Source: Micrococcales bacterium
GTDB lineage: Bacteria > Actinomycetota > Actinomycetes > Actinomycetales > Cellulomonadaceae
Length of the DNA stretch: 46,685 nt
Direction: 5' to 3'
Assembly: GCA_009779195.1 (NCBI GenBank)
Contig: WRET01000020.1
Location: 1 to 46,685 of the forward strand
Below the pieces are notes generated by a model. That model saw only the letters and a program-made list of their open reading frames with translations. It was not told the origin of the DNA and did no database searches. Shown piece after piece: positions 43,766 to 46,685 of the stretch. How positions within the stretch are numbered: the first letter of the stretch is position 1; every line of letters starts with the position of its first letter. The translations under genes and the position numbers were made by a program.

Positions 43766-44566
43766 ATGGATCTTGAGACGTTCGAGAAGGTCATCACCAG
43801 CGCGCCGGACCTTGCGGAGCACCGCGAGTTCCTCCGGGGGCTGCTGCGGCCATGCGTCCGAATCACGATCACACCTGAAAAGCCGGACGGGGTGCAGAGC
43901 CAGTTCGGCGGGAGCCCCATGGTGCCGGCCGATTTTCAGTGGCCCGAGCACGACACCTTTCTCTACTACTTCTTGGGCCAGATCAACTTTGCGGAGATTG
44001 TCGACCGCCCCGACCCGTTGCCGTCCCACGGGTTGCTGTCGCTGTTCTACGCGGACTACGACCCAGACTCAGACTTCGGGGGAGAGCTCTTCTGGGGTAA
44101 CGACGGCTATCTGAAGGTCTGGTACTTCGATGACCTGGATGCGCTCGTGAAGAAGAAAGCTCCGCACAAGGGGAAGGTGCCAGGTCGTCGCATCACGCTG
44201 ACCGGTGGCGAGTACGACATGCCACGCGACCATTTTATGCGAGAGGAATGGCCGTTCGACTTCGATATCTTGGACTCGCTGATCGACGACCCTGGGTGGC
44301 CCTACGCCCTGCGGACAGTCCGGGCGGGCGACGAACCTGACCCGACCTTCGTGCTCGCGACCGACTACCTGCTGGGATACCCGTCGTACTACAGCCTCGG
44401 CTACAACCCGACCCCCGGGGACGACTGGGTAGCGCTTCTCACGCTGCACTCGCACGAAGACATGTTTGGCTGGTGCTGGCAGGACGCCAACAAACTGATG
44501 GTGTTCATCGAGCGCGACAGGCTCGCGGTCGGCGACTTCTCCGCCCTGAAGTGGGACGCGGGATAG
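43766..44566 (+). CDS. DUF1963 (YwqG-like) protein
   Basis: 266 residues, ATG 43766 with GAGGAG 5 nt upstream. DUF1963 features: a helical start (FEKVITSAPDLAEHREFLRGL), QSQFGGSPMVPADFQWPEHD (the conserved G-G-x-P-x-x-P...W-P block), FLGQINFAEI, GLLSLFYADYD, then HFMREEWPFD, LLGYPSYYSLGYNPTPG and WVALLTLHSHEDMFGWCWQDANKLMVFI near the end. The D-A-x-x-L-x-F-I end is diagnostic. Family members occur alone (YwqG) and in toxin-immunity arrays; with a SUKH-like gene nearby, immunity is a reasonable inference. It is convergent with the DUF1703-type gene. Confidence 0.85.
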   Translation: MDLETFEKVITSAPDLAEHREFLRGLLRPCVRITITPEKPDGVQSQFGGSPMVPADFQWPEHDTFLYYFLGQINFAEIVDRPDPLPSHGLLSLFYADYDPDSDFGGELFWGNDGYLKVWYFDDLDALVKKKAPHKGKVPGRRITLTGGEYDMPRDHFMREEWPFDFDILDSLIDDPGWPYALRTVRAGDEPDPTFVLATDYLLGYPSYYSLGYNPTPGDDWVALLTLHSHEDMFGWCWQDANKLMVFIERDRLAVGDFSALKWDAG

Positions 44567-44638
44567 AAGCGACGACTTCGACGCGGTTCGGCGGCTGTGG
44601 CACATATCGCACGATCAGCTCGTCGGTCAAGGCGCTCG

Positions 44639-46186
44639 TCATGCCACTTGTTCGACGTCGAAGGCGGCGATGTTGCGGGTCTCGGGGGAGAACTCGACGC
44701 CGATCTGGTAGACCGGGAGTCCTTCGGCGAGGTACTTGTCGGTGTACCGCTGGGTCTGGATCTGGGCCATGGCCGAGCCAGCCGGTGCGGGAGGGACGAC
44801 GTTGAACTCGAACACGAAGATCCCTGTCGCGGTGCGTACTGTCATGTCGACCCGGCCGGTCGACGACGCGTCCTCGGTGATCACCGTCAGTCCGGCGGCG
44901 GCGAAGTAGGCGTAGAACACCGACGCGTAGTACCCCTCGATCCCCCTGATCTGGCTCCTGGTGTGCCAGTTCGTGGGGATGCCGGAGAACATCGCCGACA
45001 CGTAGGCGCGCAACCGGTCGAAGTCCGCTTCAGCAAGCAGGCGGCGCAGGGCGGTCGGGCCAGTCCCAGCAGTCTCGGCGTCCATCGGGCGCAGGTAGTC
45101 CAGCAACGCGGCCGACAGGCTCGTGCGGACCTCGGCGTTGGGGTACTTCAGCCGGTACACGTCTGGAGGCTCGGACCGGTCCGGGTCGATCGTCAGGTAT
45201 CCGGTCTGGAACAACAACGCCACCGTCGACAGGTTCCCCACGTCCAAGATCCCCAGCTGGGTGCTCGACGCCTCCAGGCCAGCCAGCTGGGGCAGGTACG
45301 AACCACGCCGAGCCAACGTCTCCACCAGGAAGCTAGGCGTCGCGGTCTCGAACCAGTAGTGGCCGAACTCCTTGTGGCGGAACAGCAGCAGCACGTCGAA
45401 CGGGTTGTACACGGCCCCCCCGCGCCAGTTGTACCCGTTGTACCACTCGCGGACCTTCTCGCGGTCCAGCCCGTCCAGCTCGGGGGCGAACACTGTGTCG
45501 AGGTCTTCTTCGGTGTATCCGCAGACCGTCGAGTACTGCGGACTCAAGGTGATGTCTTCGAGGTTGTTCAGGCCGGAAAAGATGTTCACCTTGGAGAACT
45601 TCGACACCCCCGTCAGCATGACGAACTTCAGCTGGTCGTCGAGGTCCTTCAGCACTGAGTACAGGTGACGGAGCCCGTCACGCATCTGCTGGGCAGCCTC
45701 GGGGTCGGTGATGATGTCCAGGATCGGCTTGTCGTACTCGTCGACCAGCACCACGACCCGCTGTCCGTACGCAGCCTCGGCGTTGCGGACCAGCATGGAC
45801 AACCTGCCCGGGATCGTCCCCGACCCGGTCGGCACGCCTAGCCGCTGCTCGTTGTCGGCGAGGATCTCGTGGGTCCTTTCGTCCAGACCCTCGCGCGTGG
45901 GCCCCACCCCCGAGGCGAAGCTGATCCTCACCACGGGATACACCGTGCCCCAGTCCCAGGCGTCGTAGCACGCCAAGCCGTCGAACAATTTCTTGTTCCC
46001 AGCGAACATCTCAGCGAGGGTATCCAGGAACAGGCTCTTGCCGAAGCGTCGCGGACGCGATAAGAAATAGTACGAGCCCTGCTCGACCAGCTGCAGGGCA
46101 AACTGCGTCTTGTCGACATAGTAATAGTCTTCAGTCCGGATCCTGCGGAACGACTGGATGCCGATTGGCAGCTTCTTGCGGTCCAC
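44639..46186 (-). CDS. AAA-ATPase / PD-(D/E)XK nuclease-superfamily protein (DUF1703 type)
   Basis: 515 residues from GTG 46186 (GGAGG 4 nt upstream). N-terminal AAA-ATPase_like domain: LPIGIQSFRRIRTEDYYYVD, SRPRRFGKSLFLDTL (Walker A-like RRFGKS, 46-51), VVVLVDEYDKPI (Walker B-like) and FVMLTGVSKFSKVNIFSGLN. C-terminal PD-(D/E)XK region: EGYYASVFYAYFAA, then GRVDMTV (444-450, the Asp) and FVFEFNVV, where E460 is kept but the usual Lys is Asn462. The family is common in accessory regions of bacteria and host-associated genomes; its function is not established. The Lys-to-Asn change suggests reduced or altered nuclease activity. The sequence is otherwise full length. Confidence 0.85.
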   Translation of the reverse strand: MDRKKLPIGIQSFRRIRTEDYYYVDKTQFALQLVEQGSYYFLSRPRRFGKSLFLDTLAEMFAGNKKLFDGLACYDAWDWGTVYPVVRISFASGVGPTREGLDERTHEILADNEQRLGVPTGSGTIPGRLSMLVRNAEAAYGQRVVVLVDEYDKPILDIITDPEAAQQMRDGLRHLYSVLKDLDDQLKFVMLTGVSKFSKVNIFSGLNNLEDITLSPQYSTVCGYTEEDLDTVFAPELDGLDREKVREWYNGYNWRGGAVYNPFDVLLLFRHKEFGHYWFETATPSFLVETLARRGSYLPQLAGLEASSTQLGILDVGNLSTVALLFQTGYLTIDPDRSEPPDVYRLKYPNAEVRTSLSAALLDYLRPMDAETAGTGPTALRRLLAEADFDRLRAYVSAMFSGIPTNWHTRSQIRGIEGYYASVFYAYFAAAGLTVITEDASSTGRVDMTVRTATGIFVFEFNVVPPAPAGSAMAQIQTQRYTDKYLAEGLPVYQIGVEFSPETRNIAAFDVEQVA

Positions 46187-46257
46187 GACCCCTCCCGGTG
46201 CCTACAGTTCCCCTTCATCCTACCCAGCCCTGTCCCACGGGTGGGCTTCTCGGCCGC

Positions 46258-46297
46258 AGCCGGTGCGACCAGGGTTGGCGGGGGAGTCGCACCGGCT
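46258..46297. promoter_or_regulatory. perfect 12-bp inverted repeat in the gap before the toxin-type genes
   Basis: AGCCGGTGCGAC (46258-46269) and GTCGCACCGGCT (46286-46297) with a 16-bp spacer. It lies just before a TAGGAT -10 (46306-46311) on the plus strand and 70 bp upstream of the minus-strand gene at 46186. It may be an operator or a terminator. Confidence 0.4.
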
Positions 46298-46305
46298 ACG
46301 GTCCC

Positions 46306-46483
46306 TAGGATCCCTACTTCGAGGAGACCCCCATGGTCCGAGGCGCTGCGCGTCCTCGACAAGAGTCTCCCTGCCGACTTTTCTACTATGCGCCTGAAGG
46401 TGGTTGGTGGGTACGCGCTCCAGGTTCTCACGATCAGGCCGTTGACGATCTCGCGGGCTCGGCGATCGCCATTATCGCTCTGA
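46306..46483 (+). pseudogene. possible nucleotidyltransferase-like (antitoxin-type) gene remnant
   Basis: A TAGGAT -10 (46306-46311), GGAG and ATG 46333 look like a real gene start, but the best protein-like reading is in the next frame: SEALRVLDKSLPADFSTMRL then KVVGGYALQVLTIRPL, stop at 46483. K-V-V-G-G-x-A-L is the strand-turn of DUF6036/nucleotidyltransferase-like antitoxin proteins, which normally run on to a D-I-D motif. Here the reading ends about 15 residues later. So a start-proximal frameshift and a lost C-terminus are inferred. Its end overlaps the 3' end of the PIN gene. Confidence 0.3.
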
Positions 46484-46685
46484 GATCACATGGACATGCT
46501 TGCGGTCGAAGGGTTTGAGCGAGGCACGGATCTTCGTGTCGAAGGTCGCCAAGACACCGCCATGAGCGATGGCAAGGTTGAGCAGGTATGTGTCGGTGAC
46601 CTGTCGGTGGCCGGTGACGTGCCGGGTCAGGGCCCTGGCGTCGGTGAGGGAGGTCGTGTCGGCAAGGAACTCCGCGTTGGGCAGA
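46472..46685 (-). CDS. PIN-domain (VapC-like) toxin, 5' part outside window
   Basis: 71 codons visible from the right edge to TAA at 46474-46472. The reading is LPNAEFLADTTSLTDARAL, RHVTGHRQVTDTYLLNLAIA, then HGGVLATFDTKI and an end at HVHVISER. V-T-D-x-Y-L-x-x-L-A and L-A-T-F-D-x-x-I are the third and fourth PIN motifs, carrying acidic residues that bind Mg. VapC proteins cleave tRNA or rRNA unless held by VapB. The cognate antitoxin, normally upstream, would be beyond the window. Confidence 0.75.
   Translation of the reverse strand, partial: LPNAEFLADTTSLTDARALTRHVTGHRQVTDTYLLNLAIAHGGVLATFDTKIRASLKPFDRKHVHVISER

Noticed and set aside
1-46685. tRNA, rRNA, CRISPR array, insertion sequence or replication origin
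   Set aside because: I looked for cloverleaf ends, regular direct repeats with spacers, transposase motifs with terminal repeats, and DnaA-box clusters, and saw none.

Overview
The window is high-GC DNA with strong G/C preference at third codon positions. It looks like an actinobacterium. Supporting signs are two LAXTG (class E sortase type) wall-anchor signals, TAnnnT -10 boxes placed 6-7 nt before start codons (leaderless transcripts), an HrpA of actinobacterial length, and frequent GTG starts. A micrococcalean relative (Cellulomonas, Sanguibacter or Promicromonospora group) is my inference; no rRNA or other phylogenetic marker is present.

Layout. (1) 1-17.1 kb is a surface and carbohydrate region, all on the minus strand. 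It holds a secreted beta-helix protein cut by the left edge, a secreted GH39-like protein that seems to lack its nucleophile, and two giant paralogous DUF11-repeat proteins. The paralogs share about 1.6 kb of nearly identical N-terminal DNA but have different repeat numbers and different wall-spanning stalks. The 2597-residue copy runs on past its LARTG anchor, membrane helix and Arg cluster into a tail of about 550 residues with repeated GRH motifs and internal ribosome binding sites. (2) 17.5-23.7 kb has a NERD/UvrD-like protein with degenerate ATPase motifs, a small RHH-like protein, a tail-anchored repeat protein, a secreted HNH nuclease and a DUF2993 lipid-binding-like protein. (3) 23.8-34.3 kb is housekeeping: sbcD-sbcC, a STAS protein, a DUF1361 membrane protein and hrpA. 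(4) 34.5-42.2 kb has a polytopic membrane protein, a 65-residue protein, metF, a GT-C-like membrane protein and metE. metE is preceded by a 25-codon leader ORF that overlaps its start codon. (5) 42.2-46.7 kb is accessory: SUKH-like and DUF1963 immunity-type proteins, two broken genes, an AAA/PD-(D/E)XK (DUF1703-type) protein, a nucleotidyltransferase-like remnant and the C-terminus of a PIN-domain toxin.

How genes work together. SbcD and SbcC form the Mre11-Rad50-type nuclease complex. MetF makes 5-methyl-THF, which MetE uses to make methionine. The two DUF11 proteins would be exported and linked to the wall by a sortase encoded elsewhere. The most unusual objects are the intracellular GRH-repeat tail attached to a sortase substrate, the metE leader ORF, a 40-bp near-perfect palindrome downstream of the larger DUF11 gene, and a related 23-bp element upstream of both DUF11 genes.
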